Notes: generated by a model from the sequence alone, not told the origin. Counted from the first letter of the stretch, positions 1 to 10,550 are shown. The stretch is DNA of 64,000 bases from Metabacillus kandeliae (GCF_021166585.1 NZ_JAJOZE010000010.1:1-64000); one strand, 5' to 3'. Program-made: numbers and translations.

Positions 1-28
1 CCGGATGCGGTCCTTTTCTTTTTATGAG

Positions 29-181
29 TTATCCACATATTGCTTTTTCACTGCAGATGTTACCCACATTTCCCCATGCTTATGAACATATCTTTCTTTT
101 ATCCACACCTGAATTGGTGGTTCAGAAAAATTGTATCCACAAATAGAGGCTATACCTTCTTTTCCAGACAGGTTATCCACA
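29..181 (+). promoter_or_regulatory. DnaA-box cluster (five boxes)
   Basis: Three perfect TTATCCACA boxes lie at 29-37, 99-107 and 173-181. Two one-mismatch boxes lie between them, TTACCCACA at 60-68 and GTATCCACA at 133-141. All five point the same way, 31 to 40 bp apart. TTATCCACA is the classical DnaA binding consensus. The last box lies inside the 3' end of the GNAT gene. DnaA binding is an inference. The cluster touches the window edge, so more boxes may lie outside. Confidence 0.65.
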
Positions 182-602
182 AATCCGGCTGAATGAGGAT
201 ATCTTTTGTTTTGGAGTAGCCTGTTTTCTGATAGAGTGAGATCGCCGGGCTGTTTTTCTTCCCAGTTGATACTTTGATGGTGCGTAAAGAATACGCAGCC
301 TTTTCGGCTTCTTTAAGAAGGGCGCTGGCGATTCCTTTTTTAAAGTGCTCGGGATGAACGGCCACACGGCAGATGGTCATTATGTCTTCATCCATTTCAT
401 AAGAAAGAAACCCTGCCAGCTCTTCTTTTACAAAGAAGCCGAGAAAGGTTTCTCCGCATGCGGCCAAAGTTTCGGCAGTGTCCTTCAAGGGTGGAATTTC
501 TTTAAACCCTATGTAGCTTACTTCTACAAGATAGGAAGGGATCTGAACATTAAGAACGCTTTCAGCAATTTCCAAGCGTGAAATATCCAGCAGCCTGATC
601 AT
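150..602 (-). CDS. GNAT family N-acetyltransferase
   Basis: A 150-residue protein with a GNAT fold: a core motif near residues 78-95 (CRVAVHPEHFKKGIASALL, the acetyl-CoA pyrophosphate loop) and a C-terminal LYQKTGY motif. It should transfer an acetyl group from acetyl-CoA to an unknown amine in the cytoplasm. I chose the ATG at 602 because GGAAGG sits just upstream, inside the end of crh, and the start follows the crh stop by one base, which implies translational coupling. A longer frame reaching 656 overlaps crh and is unlikely. It is the last gene of the yvcI-rapZ-yvcK-whiA-crh operon. B. subtilis carries an unrelated arylamine acetyltransferase (yvcN) at this place, as I recall, so this may be a lineage-specific replacement. 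Confidence 0.8.
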   Translation of the reverse strand: MIRLLDISRLEIAESVLNVQIPSYLVEVSYIGFKEIPPLKDTAETLAACGETFLGFFVKEELAGFLSYEMDEDIMTICRVAVHPEHFKKGIASALLKEAEKAAYSLRTIKVSTGKKNSPAISLYQKTGYSKTKDILIQPDLWITCLEKKV

Positions 603-603
603 C

Positions 604-861
604 CTATCCTTCCCGCTGAACGTAGTCAGCAAGTGCTTCCAGCGCTTCTTCTTCATCGCTGCCTTCAGCTATAAGAGAAATAATGGTGCCTGAGCTGATC
701 GCAAGGCTCATCAATCCCATAATGCTTTTTGCGTTGACTTTTTTTCCGTCTTTTTCAAGAAAAATATCTGATGCAAACCGGTTGGCTTCTTGAACAAACA
801 GCGCAGCAGGGCGTGCCTGAAGACCTGTTTTTAATAGTACTTCTACTTTTTTCTCAACCAT
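604..861 (-). CDS. crh: Crh, HPr-like catabolite repression protein
   Basis: An 85-residue HPr paralogue. Position 15 is Gln (GLQARPAA) where HPr has the phosphotransferase His15, so it cannot pass phosphate in sugar uptake. Ser46 (AKSIMG) is kept, the site phosphorylated by HPr kinase. Phosphorylated Crh acts as a CcpA corepressor in carbon catabolite repression. Length and both diagnostic residues match B. subtilis Crh. The kinase gene hprK is in the same window at 19.9 kb. It follows whiA and precedes a GNAT gene in one minus-strand operon. Confidence 0.97.
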   Translation of the reverse strand: MVEKKVEVLLKTGLQARPAALFVQEANRFASDIFLEKDGKKVNAKSIMGLMSLAISSGTIISLIAEGSDEEEALEALADYVQREG

Positions 862-972
862 ATTTATTCCCCTCTTTCATTAATAAGACTGTATTTGCAG
901 GGAATTCTGCAGTTCTGATGGTGCCTCTATCTCTCCCTTATTTTAAAGCAGGAGCAGCTTATGGCTGCCCTG

Positions 973-1923
973 CTATTTCAGTGATAGCGGTTTGCCCGCT
1001 CTCAGCTCTTCAGCAATCTGGTCAAGCTTTCGCAAGCGGTGGTTGATGCCGGATTTGCTTATTTTGCTTCCTGATACCATTTCCCCTAATTCCTTAAGTG
1101 TAACCTCCTGAAACTCAACGCGGAGCTTCGCAATTTCACTGAGTTTTCCGGGAAGGGCATCAAGTCCTATCCTTTCATCAATAAACCGGATGTTTTCTAC
1201 CTGGCGCAGAGCTGCACCAATGGTTTTATTGAGATTGGCTGTTTCGCAGTTGACCAGTCTGTTGACGGAGTTTCTCATGTCTCTGACAATCCTGACATCT
1301 TCAAACCGCAGAAGAGAACTGTGAGCACCGATAATGCTCAAAAAGTCTGCAATTTTTTCCGCTTCTTTTAAATACGTAATGTATCCCTTTTTTCTTTCAA
1401 GTGTTTTGCTGTTTAAATGAAAGGTATTCATCAGCTCGCAAAGAGAATCATTGTGCTCTTTGTAGAGTGAAAAAATTTCAAGGTGATAGGATGATGTTTC
1501 AGGGTTATTTACAGAGCCGCCTGCTAGAAAGGCACCTCTCATGTAGGAGCGTCTGCAGCAATTTTTCGCTGTCAGTTCGGATGAAATGCTTCGCTCAAAA
1601 GCAAAGTTTTCTCCCATAATTTTTAAATCTTCAAGAATGGCCTGTGCCTGTTCTACTATCCGGACGATGTAGACATTGTTTTTCTTCAGCTTCATTTTTT
1701 TCCGGACGAGCAGTTCAACAGCCGCATCGTATTTGCGCTTTAAAAGCGTATAAATTCGTCTTGCGATAGCTGCATTCTCTGTTTGGATATCCACTATCAT
1801 TTTTCTGTTGGAAAAGGATAAGGAGCCATTCATGCGAATAAGAGCGGAAAGCTCTGCTTTAAGGCAGCAGTCTTTCACGTCTACATTGGTTAATTCTTTT
1901 TTTGTTTCAGATGCAAAAGACAT
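973..1923 (-). CDS. whiA: WhiA, DNA-binding/cell division protein
   Basis: A 316-residue protein, the usual WhiA length. It has the N-terminal LAGLIDADG-like fold with the conserved [19 protein letters not shown] segment near residue 125, and a C-terminal helix-turn-helix near residues 270-305 ([22 protein letters not shown]). In Bacillus, WhiA binds the nucleoid and supports cell division and chromosome segregation. The ATG at 1923 is chosen because GGAGGT lies seven bases upstream; an upstream in-frame start at 1938 would overlap that site. It sits between yvcK and crh. Confidence 0.95.
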   Translation of the reverse strand: MSFASETKKELTNVDVKDCCLKAELSALIRMNGSLSFSNRKMIVDIQTENAAIARRIYTLLKRKYDAAVELLVRKKMKLKKNNVYIVRIVEQAQAILEDLKIMGENFAFERSISSELTAKNCCRRSYMRGAFLAGGSVNNPETSSYHLEIFSLYKEHNDSLCELMNTFHLNSKTLERKKGYITYLKEAEKIADFLSIIGAHSSLLRFEDVRIVRDMRNSVNRLVNCETANLNKTIGAALRQVENIRFIDERIGLDALPGKLSEIAKLRVEFQEVTLKELGEMVSGSKISKSGINHRLRKLDQIAEELRAGKPLSLK

Positions 1924-1964
1924 CTTTTGCACCTCCAATCTTTGCTAAGTGCATGCGGTTGCAC

Positions 1965-2930
1965 CTATGATTGGTCTTTAAGGATGCTGTAGAGCAGCTT
2001 TGCTACTTTGTTTGTATCATGTCTGATCACGTTGTTATCGTAGGAGACAATCTGCTCATGCATGACCTCTAAACCGAGAGCTTCCAGTTCTTCGGGATCA
2101 CAGGTAACCGGTTCAGCCAATTCTTCTTTATAGCGTTCCTTAATCTCATCAGGAATGTTCTCCTTGTTCACGAGCACGGTATTGATAAACGCACAATCCA
2201 TATGGTCGTAAAGCGCCTTAATATGGTCCGTTGCCGTGAAGTTCAAGGTTTCTCCAGCCTGGGTCATCACGTTGCAGATGTATACTTTCTTCGCTTTTGA
2301 CTCGCAGACTTCCTTGCCGATTTTTGGAACTAGAAGATTCGGCAGTATGCTTGTATATAAACTTCCAGGGCCCAAAATAATGAGTTCAGCTTCCCTGATG
2401 GCTTCAATTGTTTCAGGGAGCGGTTCGATCTTTTCAGGCGTCAGAAAAACCCGCTTAATCCGTTTCCCGGAGTAAGGAATCTTTGACTCACCCGTTACGG
2501 TTGAACCGTCCTCCATCTCTGCATGAAGAAAGACACTTTTGTTTGCTGCAGGAAGCACCCTGCCGCGCACATTCAGCACCTTGCTCATCTCGCGGATGGC
2601 ATGGGTAAAGTCGCCTGTAATATTTGTCATGGCGGCAAGAATTAAATTGCCGAGCGAATGGCCTGTTAAACTGTTGCCCTTATTAAAACGATGCTGAAAC
2701 AGCTCTTCAACAAGCGGCTCAACATCGGATAGTGCAGCGAGTACATTTCTTATGTCCCCAGGAGGCGGCATTTTCAGTTCGTCACGGAGTCTGCCTGAGC
2801 TTCCTCCGTCATCAGCGACAGTCACAATAGCAGTAATATCAACAGGATATTGCTTAAGTCCACGCAGCAATACGGATAGACCTGTACCGCCGCCGATGAT
2901 GACGATTTTTGAATTTTTTGAGGCTTCCAC
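1965..2930 (-). CDS. yvcK: YvcK, gluconeogenesis/morphogenesis factor (CofD-like)
   Basis: A 321-residue CofD-like protein. The N-terminal GGGTGLSVLLRGL loop (about residues 13-25) and VADDGGSSGRLRDEL form the nucleotide-sugar binding site, with GPGSLYTSILPN near residue 190. In B. subtilis YvcK binds UDP-GlcNAc and is needed for growth on gluconeogenic carbon sources and for normal cell shape. The start is GTG at 2930, just after the rapZ stop, with AGAGGAAA upstream. It belongs to the rapZ-yvcK-whiA-crh operon. Confidence 0.94.
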   Translation of the reverse strand: MEASKNSKIVIIGGGTGLSVLLRGLKQYPVDITAIVTVADDGGSSGRLRDELKMPPPGDIRNVLAALSDVEPLVEELFQHRFNKGNSLTGHSLGNLILAAMTNITGDFTHAIREMSKVLNVRGRVLPAANKSVFLHAEMEDGSTVTGESKIPYSGKRIKRVFLTPEKIEPLPETIEAIREAELIILGPGSLYTSILPNLLVPKIGKEVCESKAKKVYICNVMTQAGETLNFTATDHIKALYDHMDCAFINTVLVNKENIPDEIKERYKEELAEPVTCDPEELEALGLEVMHEQIVSYDNNVIRHDTNKVAKLLYSILKDQS

Positions 2931-2932
2931 GC

Positions 2933-3859
2933 TTATCGTTTTTTCCTCTTATCAATATCACGGTGTGACACGTGTGTCTGATAGTCTTTCATATAGTGTT
3001 TGGCAATATACTCCGCCAATGTTACTGAACGATGCTGGCCTCCTGTGCAGCCGATCGCAATAACTAACTGGCTCTTACCTTCTCTTTTGTAATAAGGAAG
3101 CATAAATGTGAGCAGATCGAGGACCTTTTCGAGAAATTTTGATGTTTCATTCCACTTCAGCACATAGGAAGAAACCTCTTCCTCAAGACCTGTCTGCAGT
3201 CTCATATGCTCGATGTAATGCGGGTTCGGCAAAAATCTGACATCAAATACGAGATCCGCATCAATCGGAATGCCGTATTTAAACCCGAATGACATCACAT
3301 TCACCGTAAATGTCTGTTCTATGCTGGAAGCAAAGCGGCTGAGGATTTTTTCTCTCAGTTCGCGCGGCTTCAGCTCAGAAGTGTCAAAAATCAGCTGTGC
3401 CCGGCCCTTCAGCTCTTCTAGAAGCTCGCGTTCAATCCGGATGCCTTCAAGGGGCAGTCCTGTTGAGGCAAGCGGGTGTGAACGGCGGGTTTCCTTATAC
3501 CGTGTGACAAGCGCTGAATCCTTTGCATCCAAGAATAGAATCTGCGGTGTAATCCATGTAGACTCTGAAATATCATCTAAAGCTTGAAACAGGCTGTCAA
3601 AAAACTCTCTGCCGCGCAGGTCCATCACAAGTGCCACCTTGTTCATTTTCGAGCCGGATTCTTTCATCAGCTCTAAAAATTTGGGCAAAAGTGTAGGAGG
3701 AAGGTTGTCAACGCAAAAGAAACCTAAGTCTTCAAAGCTTTGGATGGCCACTGTTTTGCCTGCACCTGACATCCCGGTAATAATAATCATCTGAATATCC
3801 GCAGGTGTTTGTGATTCCTGCTCATGCGCTGTATCATTGCTGCCGATCAGTTCCATCAT
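2933..3859 (-). CDS. rapZ: RapZ/YvcJ, RNase adapter-type P-loop protein
   Basis: About 308 residues. A Walker A loop GMSGAGKT is at residues 29-36, followed by CVDNLPP and [19 protein letters not shown]. The C-terminal domain carries the family motif [13 protein letters not shown]. RapZ proteins bind nucleotides; in enterobacteria RapZ is an RNase E adapter controlling glucosamine-6-phosphate synthase, while the Bacillus YvcJ role is less clear. Two adjacent ATG codons (3859 and 3856) follow GGGAGGGGG; either may be used. An upstream in-frame start at 3925 would overlap the nudix gene and is unlikely. Confidence 0.93.
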   Translation of the reverse strand: MMELIGSNDTAHEQESQTPADIQMIIITGMSGAGKTVAIQSFEDLGFFCVDNLPPTLLPKFLELMKESGSKMNKVALVMDLRGREFFDSLFQALDDISESTWITPQILFLDAKDSALVTRYKETRRSHPLASTGLPLEGIRIERELLEELKGRAQLIFDTSELKPRELREKILSRFASSIEQTFTVNVMSFGFKYGIPIDADLVFDVRFLPNPHYIEHMRLQTGLEEEVSSYVLKWNETSKFLEKVLDLLTFMLPYYKREGKSQLVIAIGCTGGQHRSVTLAEYIAKHYMKDYQTHVSHRDIDKRKKR

Positions 3860-3893
3860 ATCCCCCTCCCGCTGCTGCTCTGCAGCCATTAAG

Positions 3894-4358
3894 TTAATTG
3901 CCGGCCGGATCAAGCCGGTAACCAATCAGTTCAAAATCCTTTGTATACGTAAAGGTTCCATAAACAACGCCTGAATCCTTCAGCATAAATTCAAAAATAT
4001 GATAATCGCCTGGAGCCATCGGGAGATGCTGTATCTCACCTGCTCCATGCCACTCAAGCTTTCCTTCTTCGGATTCGTCATTGTTATCGCCGCTGTATTG
4101 ATCAGCATAAAACGTGTACATCATCCATTCGGAAACAATGCGGCCATCTTCTTCAATCAAAATGGTAAAGATTCCTCTGATTTCCGGATTTAGCAGCTCT
4201 ATGCCCGTTTCTTCACGGAATTCACGGGTGACAGACTCTTTCACAGATTCTCCCTGCTCCATTTTGCCGCCCGGAGCTACCCACCAGCCTCTTCTCGGCT
4301 TTTGAAGCAGCAGGACCTTATTGCCGTCACGCAAAACACAATTCGTTACTCTCTGCAA
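3894..4358 (-). CDS. yvcI: Nudix hydrolase YvcI
   Basis: A 154-residue Nudix protein. The full Nudix box GX5EX7REUXEEXGU is present at residues 31-53, with REFREETGI holding the metal-binding glutamates. It should hydrolyse a nucleoside diphosphate linked to another group; the sequence resembles 8-oxo-dGTP phosphatases, but the substrate is not known. The start is TTG at 4358, seven bases after GAGGTG. It is the first gene of the minus-strand operon ending with crh; a promoter at 4403-4431 fits. Confidence 0.9.
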   Translation of the reverse strand: MQRVTNCVLRDGNKVLLLQKPRRGWWVAPGGKMEQGESVKESVTREFREETGIELLNPEIRGIFTILIEEDGRIVSEWMMYTFYADQYSGDNNDESEEGKLEWHGAGEIQHLPMAPGDYHIFEFMLKDSGVVYGTFTYTKDFELIGYRLDPAGN

Positions 4359-4402
4359 TGTCCTTCACCTCAAACTTTGTCGAAAACATAAAATCCTTTT
4401 AT

Positions 4403-4431
4403 ATTATACTATGTTAGCGGAACACTCACAA
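4403..4431 (-). promoter_or_regulatory. SigmaA-type promoter of the yvcI-rapZ-yvcK-whiA-crh operon
   Basis: Read on the minus strand, TTGTGA (4426-4431) is followed after 17 bases by a perfect TATAAT (4403-4408), about 45 bases ahead of the yvcI TTG start. This is the only good promoter seen before the operon. Position and spacing fit a housekeeping promoter; no experiment supports it. Confidence 0.6.
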
Positions 4432-4716
4432 TGAACAGGCTGTGAGGACTTCTTTACAATTGATGGGTAAAAAATCTCTTCTTTCTTCATTACGGCAAAT
4501 TGCCGGGCAGGTTTCAGTTATTTAGGCAAGTTTTTTTGAGGAGATAGTGTTTCAGAGTTGGAGGTTAATTTTAGATGGGCTGGATTTTAGGTTCCCGGCT
4601 TGGCAGCTAATGAATATTTTTAGCTGTGGTTATCTGATTTAGGCTGGCAATTATACTGGATGATTCTCTGCATATAGAAATAAGAACACGGGTATTTTTT
4701 TGTCCTCTTTTAATAA

Positions 4717-4900
4717 GGCTATGTAGAAAAAGAATGCTGATTCTACACACCTGTTGATTGGAGTGGAAGGCGGCCGACTCCTGCGGGAGCAGCGGGACAG
4801 GTGAGACCCCGCAGGAGCTGAGGCGCCGAGGAGGCTCACCGCCCGCCCCGCGGAAAGCGGCCGACTGAAACGGAAATCAACAGCCAAATTGGACAGGGCC
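4717..4900. repeat. GC-rich MITE-like intergenic element, full-length copy
   Basis: An element of about 184 bp, much richer in GC than its surroundings. Its ends are imperfect inverted repeats, GGCTATGTAGAA on the left and the complement of GGCCCTGTCCAA on the right. Inside are a second inverted pair, TGTTGATT (4752) and AATCAACA (4875-4882), a strong stem CTCCTGCGGG with CCCGCAGGAG, and GGTGAG with CTCACC. A degenerate partial copy lies at 59531-59635. I recognise the sequence type from intergenic regions of many Bacillaceae but know no name for it. It encodes no transposase. The rest of the gap (4432-4716 and 4977-5098) holds nothing I recognise. Confidence 0.75.
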
Positions 4901-4942
4901 CCTTCGTCCCCTCTTTTTGCCTGTCTAAATAAGAAAACACAC

Positions 4943-4976
4943 AAAAAAAGGAGCACAGGAAAGGGTACCTGCGCTC
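4943..4976 (-). terminator. Intrinsic terminator after trxB
   Basis: On the minus strand GAGCGCAGG pairs with CCTGTGCTC around a short loop and is followed by seven T residues. It lies about 120 bases after the trxB stop and is the first terminator downstream of that gene. Confidence 0.65.
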
Positions 4977-5098
4977 AAAGTTATTTTATAAAAGGGGGTC
5001 AATTACTACTTATATATTACCCCACGATTGTTGCAGCGGTGTTACAGCATGGTTAAAACATAATTACGAATTAGCTGGAAAATCTGTAAAATTTTAAA

Positions 5099-6139
<1,041 letters not shown>

Positions 6140-6180
6140 CTATTAAATAAGGCGTCATCATGCCAATATTTTGCTTGGGC

Positions 6181-7620
6181 CTAAAGTGATTGAATAACCC
6201 GTTCGTATTTTGTCAGCGTTGCAACTGATACTCCGAACTTTTCAGCTGCGGCTGATTTCGTTAGCCTGCCCGCATGGCCAGCGCCAAACAGATAAAAAAC
6301 AGCTGCTGCCCACGCGTGATAGTTCTTCAGGTTTTTTTCTTTTTTCCTTGCTTTCAGCATGGCTTCAAACAGAAACAAATAAGGCTTTTCTTCAGCTGTC
6401 AGCAGCTGGCGGTAAAGGAGCTGGGCTGCTCTGAACATAAAGACAGCATCATCTTCACCTGCTGCAAGAGTCTGCTCTGACAAGGAAAGCGAAATAAACC
6501 GCTTTTCGATCGGCGACTGCGGAACAAGCGCTTCAAATTCTTTAATTTCTTCAAACTTTTTCGCCTGTGCAGCAAGAAAAACAAGTGTCAGACGGTGTTC
6601 AACTGTTTTCCTGTCCTGTGCATTTTCTTCGTTCCATGGCTCGGAGCCCTTTTTGGACGGATTTTCTTCCAAAACACGCTCCCAGGCATTTTTGGCAATC
6701 TCCTCACGGCCGGTGTAGAAAGCAGAGTAAGAGAGCCAGTAAAAGAAGGTATCGTCCCCTTCAAAGCCCTGTTTGTGCAGGGATCGGAGCCATTTGTAGG
6801 CAAGGCTGTAATTTCCGACAAGCGCAAAGGTCGCCCCCAGCTTGTAGCGGTGTTCGACTAAAATCGGATGAACATTTGAGAGCTTGTCAACCAGTTCCTG
6901 TACGAGATCGTCCTGCCGCTCATAGTAGTAAAAAACGAGCAGATTGCAGAAAGCATGCAGGTTCCCCGGATTTTTCTCAAGAACAACCTCTAAATTCTCT
7001 TTTGCTTTTTCTACATCTCCGGAATAAAAGTAGGCGAGGGAAAGGTTATTGTAGGCAGACCAAAATTCGGGATATTCTGCGGTAATCTCCTTCAGGAGCT
7101 TGATGGCTTCGTCTAATTCACCTTTTTCAAGCATCGCCCTGGCATGGTCCTGCTTCATAATCAGGTCATCATTGCCTTCAAATCCGATGCCTTCTTCTTC
7201 GCCTTCTATCATCAGAAGATCCATCAAATCTTCATTATCACCGGAAAATTCGCCGTCTGGATCCTTTTCTGAATAGAGTGCTGCATTTTTATATGCTTCA
7301 TGGAATAATCCGAGGTGGGCAAAATTATTGGCCATAAAATAATGGCATTCAATCATTTCAGGATCAACGCGATCCAGAATCTTTTTTAAAATATCATTTG
7401 ATTCGTGATAGTTCCCCAATTCTGTGAGGACAATCGCAAATTGAGATAGAATAGTGGAATGGTCCGGCTCCAGGTCCGCTGCACGCCTTAAAAGCTTGCA
7501 GGCTTTTTGGACATTGCGTTCACGATAAGCCTTTAGACCCTTTTTCAGGTAATAATGTCCGTCCTGGAAAAAAGGGACAACTTGCGCTTTTTGCTGTCTT
7601 TCATATATATGTTTCCCCAC
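6181..7620 (-). CDS. yvcD: TPR-repeat protein, YvcD-like
   Basis: A 479-residue protein made of tetratricopeptide repeats. Clear units lie around residues 20-90 (GLKAYRERNVQKACKLLRRA), 155-230 (KGELDEAIKLLKEITAEYP, YFYSGDVEKAKENLEVVLEKNP) and 290-330. A basic region with a short helix-turn-helix-like end (KFGVSVATLTKYERVIQSL) closes it. TPR arrays bind partner proteins; no partner is known. I chose GTG at 7620, six bases after GGAGG; the frame reaching 7698 lacks a ribosome site. Position between his and trxB matches B. subtilis yvcD, so the symbol rests mainly on synteny. Confidence 0.85.
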   Translation of the reverse strand: MGKHIYERQQKAQVVPFFQDGHYYLKKGLKAYRERNVQKACKLLRRAADLEPDHSTILSQFAIVLTELGNYHESNDILKKILDRVDPEMIECHYFMANNFAHLGLFHEAYKNAALYSEKDPDGEFSGDNEDLMDLLMIEGEEEGIGFEGNDDLIMKQDHARAMLEKGELDEAIKLLKEITAEYPEFWSAYNNLSLAYFYSGDVEKAKENLEVVLEKNPGNLHAFCNLLVFYYYERQDDLVQELVDKLSNVHPILVEHRYKLGATFALVGNYSLAYKWLRSLHKQGFEGDDTFFYWLSYSAFYTGREEIAKNAWERVLEENPSKKGSEPWNEENAQDRKTVEHRLTLVFLAAQAKKFEEIKEFEALVPQSPIEKRFISLSLSEQTLAAGEDDAVFMFRAAQLLYRQLLTAEEKPYLFLFEAMLKARKKEKNLKNYHAWAAAVFYLFGAGHAGRLTKSAAAEKFGVSVATLTKYERVIQSL

Positions 7621-7655
7621 GAAAATCCTCCATTTCTTACATTTAACCGTACGTA

Positions 7656-7683
7656 AGTATACCATAAATTTATTTTCACACAA
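7656..7683 (-). promoter_or_regulatory. Candidate promoter of the TPR gene
   Basis: On the minus strand TTGTGT (7678-7683), a 16-base spacer and TATACT (7656-7661) lie about 40 bases before the GTG start at 7620. It is a moderate sigmaA match. Confidence 0.4.
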
Positions 7684-7769
7684 TAGGTATGGTGTCACTT
7701 ATCCATGAAAAAACAATTATGACAAAAGATTTCCTTTTTCAGCTATTCTCTCCGTTCTTTTACTATTTT

Positions 7770-7802
7770 AAAAGGGGCTGAGCTTGTTTGCCCACCCCTT
7801 TA
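7770..7802 (-). terminator. Intrinsic terminator of the histidine operon
   Basis: On the minus strand AAAGGGG and CCCCTTT form a stem followed by a T-rich tail, about 30 bases past the hisI stop. The loop is long, so strength is uncertain. Confidence 0.5.
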
Positions 7803-7832
7803 GTGAAATAAGTTTTATATTCTTTTTGAGAA

Positions 7833-8444
7833 TCAGCTGTTATGCCTTTCTTCGAGCACCTTCAGCACTTCATCAAGAGGCAGCTTTTGCTCCCTCAGCA
7901 GCACCATGAGATGGAAAAGCAAATCAGCGGCTTCCCACTTTAATTCTTCATGATTTCTGTTCTTTGAAGCAATAATAACCTCTGCTGCCTCTTCTCCGAC
8001 TTTCTTTAATATCTTGTCCACACCTTCAGTAAAGAGGTAAGTCGTATAAGCGCCCTCAGGCATTTCCGCTTCCCGTGAAGCAATGACCTTTTCAAGTGTA
8101 TTGAAAATATCAAAACGGCCGCTCTTAGCTGTTCCGCTTCCTTTAAAGCAGGAATAATCCCCTGTATGGCAGGCGGGGCCATTCGGTTCAACGAGAAGAA
8201 GAACGGCATCCTGATCGCAGTCATAGCGGATTTCGAGCACCTTTTGTGTGTTGCCTGAGGTTTCCCCTTTATGCCAGAGCTCCTGTCTGGAACGGCTGTA
8301 GAGCCAGGTTTCCTTTGTTTCTGACGTTTTTTCAAACGCTTCTTTATTCATATAAGCAAGCGTCAGCACTTCTTTGCTTGCTGCATCCTGAATGATGGCT
8401 GGCACAAGTCCCTTTTCGTCAAACTTAATTTCATCTGCTTTCAT
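7833..8444 (-). CDS. hisI: HisI(E): phosphoribosyl-AMP cyclohydrolase / phosphoribosyl-ATP pyrophosphatase
   Basis: A 203-residue bifunctional enzyme for steps 2 and 3 of histidine synthesis. The N-terminal cyclohydrolase half (about 1-110) holds the metal-site residues DCDQD and [10 protein letters not shown]. The C-terminal pyrophosphatase half (about 115-203) contains [13 protein letters not shown] and [13 protein letters not shown]. Its ATG overlaps the hisF stop by four bases, so translation is coupled. It is the last gene of the hisZGDBHAFI operon and is followed by a terminator. Confidence 0.97.
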   Translation of the reverse strand: MKADEIKFDEKGLVPAIIQDAASKEVLTLAYMNKEAFEKTSETKETWLYSRSRQELWHKGETSGNTQKVLEIRYDCDQDAVLLLVEPNGPACHTGDYSCFKGSGTAKSGRFDIFNTLEKVIASREAEMPEGAYTTYLFTEGVDKILKKVGEEAAEVIIASKNRNHEELKWEAADLLFHLMVLLREQKLPLDEVLKVLEERHNS

Positions 8445-9199
8445 CGGATTCTCACTCCCCTTTCCTTTAGCTCTTTCTTCACTTCTTTAACAGAGGTTTC
8501 TTTATAATGAAAAATCGAGGCGGCAAGGGCTGCGTCTGCTTTTCCCTCTATAAACGCTTCGTAAAAATGATCTGCATTTCCCGCACCGCCTGAAGCGATG
8601 ACAGGGATGGAAACCGACTCGCTGACAAGCCTTGTCAGCTCCAGGTTAAACCCTGACTTGGCTCCGTCCTGGTCCATGCTTGTTAAAAGAATTTCCCCTG
8701 CCCCTCTTGCAGCAGCTTCCTTTGCCCAGGCAGAAGCTTCCCACTCTGTTTCTTTTCTCCCGCCATGGGTGTAAACGCGGTATTCACCGAATGCCCCATC
8801 AAATTTCGCATCTATGGCAACCACAATGCACTGTGAACCGAAAAACCGGGATCCTTCTGAAATCAGCTCAGGATTCAAAACGGCGGCTGTATTTAAGGAA
8901 ACCTTGTCCGCTCCTGCCCTTAAAATATTTTTCATATCCACTAACGTATTAATGCCTCCGCCCACTGTAAAAGGAATCGCAAGCCTTGCAGCCGTTTCTT
9001 CCACAACGTGCACCATTGTCTTCCTGCCTTCATGTGAAGCGGAAATATCAAGGAATACGAGTTCATCTGCCCCTTCTTTATCGTAAAAGGCTGCGAGCTC
9101 AACAGGGTCTCCCGCATCTCTGAGCTCCACAAACTGCACGCCTTTTACGACCCGGCCGTCCTTTACATCAAGACAGGGGATGATTCGCTTTGTAATCAC
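8441..9199 (-). CDS. hisF: HisF, imidazole glycerol phosphate synthase cyclase subunit
   Basis: A 252-residue TIM barrel, exactly the usual HisF length. It uses ammonia delivered by HisH to make imidazole glycerol phosphate and AICAR. It starts with [20 protein letters not shown], carrying the catalytic Asp of the N-terminal half; the second Asp is in [12 protein letters not shown]. Phosphate loops FTVGGGIN and VIASGGAG are present. It overlaps both neighbours, hisA upstream and hisI downstream, by four bases. Confidence 0.98.
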   Translation of the reverse strand: MITKRIIPCLDVKDGRVVKGVQFVELRDAGDPVELAAFYDKEGADELVFLDISASHEGRKTMVHVVEETAARLAIPFTVGGGINTLVDMKNILRAGADKVSLNTAAVLNPELISEGSRFFGSQCIVVAIDAKFDGAFGEYRVYTHGGRKETEWEASAWAKEAAARGAGEILLTSMDQDGAKSGFNLELTRLVSESVSIPVIASGGAGNADHFYEAFIEGKADAALAASIFHYKETSVKEVKKELKERGVRIR

Positions 9200-9930
9200 T
9201 GCCCACCAGCCTCCCTTAATGCATCCTGCAGAGAGAACCGCTTTTCGTAAAGAGCTTTACCAATAATAGCACCGCCAACTCCCTTGCCGGCGTGCTCTTT
9301 TAAAACAAGCAAATCCTGAATGCTGCTGACGCCTCCTGAAGCAATCACTTCTTTTCCAGTAGCCTCAGCAAGAGAAGCAACGGCTTCTGTATTAGGGCCT
9401 GACAGCATGCCGTCTGTTGCTATATCGGTAAAAATAAAGGTTTCAGCTCCATGCCCTGCGAGCTCTTGTCCAAGCTCAGCCGCTTTCAGGCTTGAGGTTT
9501 TCAGCCAGCCTTCTGTTGACACATAGCCATCCTTTGCATCAAGACCGATCGCAATTTTGCTGCCGTATTCCCTCAGCATCTTTTTCACAAATGCAGGGTT
9601 GGAAATAGCTGAGCTGCCGAGAATCACCCGTGCAACCCCTCTTTCCAGATACCAGGCCGCATCTTCTTCGGAACGGATGCCCCCTCCAACCTGGATCTTC
9701 ACGTTCAGCTTTTCTGCTGCCAGACGCACATGTTCATGGTTTACCCTTCTGCCTTCCTTTGCACCGTCAAGGTCCACCATATGTACCCAGCGCGCCCCTT
9801 CTTCTGCAAAAAGGGCTGCCATGTCAAAAGGGGAATCCCCGTAAACTGTTTCCTTATTATAATCTCCCTGCAAAAGGCGCACACACTTGCCATTTCTCAT
9901 ATCAATCGCAGGATAGAGCTCGAATGTCAT
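9196..9930 (-). CDS. hisA: HisA, ProFAR isomerase
   Basis: A 244-residue TIM barrel related to HisF. It isomerises ProFAR to PRFAR in histidine synthesis. Visible features are [15 protein letters not shown] at the start with the catalytic Asp, the phosphate loops IQVGGGIR and VIASGGV, and [14 protein letters not shown] with the second Asp. Start and stop overlap hisH and hisF by four bases each. Confidence 0.98.
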   Translation of the reverse strand: MTFELYPAIDMRNGKCVRLLQGDYNKETVYGDSPFDMAALFAEEGARWVHMVDLDGAKEGRRVNHEHVRLAAEKLNVKIQVGGGIRSEEDAAWYLERGVARVILGSSAISNPAFVKKMLREYGSKIAIGLDAKDGYVSTEGWLKTSSLKAAELGQELAGHGAETFIFTDIATDGMLSGPNTEAVASLAEATGKEVIASGGVSSIQDLLVLKEHAGKGVGGAIIGKALYEKRFSLQDALREAGGQ

Positions 9931-10550
9931 GCGTTCACCCTCTTTTCCGCCAGAGCAGCAAAGTTTTTAAGAATCTGAAGACCTGCATGGCTGCTTTTTT
10001 CCGGATGAAACTGCGTTCCGTATACAAGGTTTTTGCCGACAACAGCAGGAACATCCACTCCATAGGATGCTTTTGCGAGCAATGTGCCTTCTTCAAGGTT
10101 CTCCACATAGTAGGAGTGAACAAAATAAGCAAAATCCTTATTCTCTACTCCTGCTAAAATAGGACTTTCCTTTTGAAACTGGAGTGAATTCCACCCCATG
10201 TGCGGAACCTTCAGCCCGCTTTCCGGTATTCTTCTGCATGTTCCCCTCAAGAGGGAAAGGCCATTAGAAAAGCCGTTTTCTTCACTGGATTCAAACAGAA
10301 GCTGCATGCCGAGACAGATCCCAAGAAGCGGTTTCCCCTTTTTCACCATCTGATGGATAAATTCATCCAGCCGGGTCATTCTCAAATGATCCATCGCATC
10401 CTTGAAAGAGCCCACCCCTGGCAGAAGATAGCTGTCAGCCCCTTCTAATTCAGCCTGGTCAGAGGAGACAAAATAAGGAACGTCCATCCGCTCCATTGCC
10501 TTTCTGACACTGAAGATGTTTCCCATGCCGTAATCGATAATGCCAATCAT
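9927..10550 (-). CDS. hisH: HisH, glutamine amidotransferase subunit of IGP synthase
   Basis: A 207-residue class I glutamine amidotransferase that releases ammonia from glutamine for HisF. The nucleophile Cys79 sits in [15 protein letters not shown] and the His-Glu pair in TQFHPEKSS near residue 185. The oxyanion-strand motif PGVGSF is at residues 44-49. It begins one base before the hisB stop region and overlaps hisA by four bases. Confidence 0.97.
   Translation of the reverse strand: MIGIIDYGMGNIFSVRKAMERMDVPYFVSSDQAELEGADSYLLPGVGSFKDAMDHLRMTRLDEFIHQMVKKGKPLLGICLGMQLLFESSEENGFSNGLSLLRGTCRRIPESGLKVPHMGWNSLQFQKESPILAGVENKDFAYFVHSYYVENLEEGTLLAKASYGVDVPAVVGKNLVYGTQFHPEKSSHAGLQILKNFAALAEKRVNA

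Noticed and set aside
29-181. Replication origin
   Set aside because: DnaA boxes are present, but no dnaA or dnaN gene and no flanking AT-rich unwinding region are visible in this part of the window.
4651-4956. A 101-codon minus-strand frame between yvcI and trxB
   Set aside because: It reads through the GC-rich repeat element and has no ribosome site; its SRCSRRSRPP-like text is an artefact of the repeat.
6567-7085. A 172-codon plus-strand frame
   Set aside because: It lies wholly opposite the TPR gene, has no ribosome site and no family resemblance.
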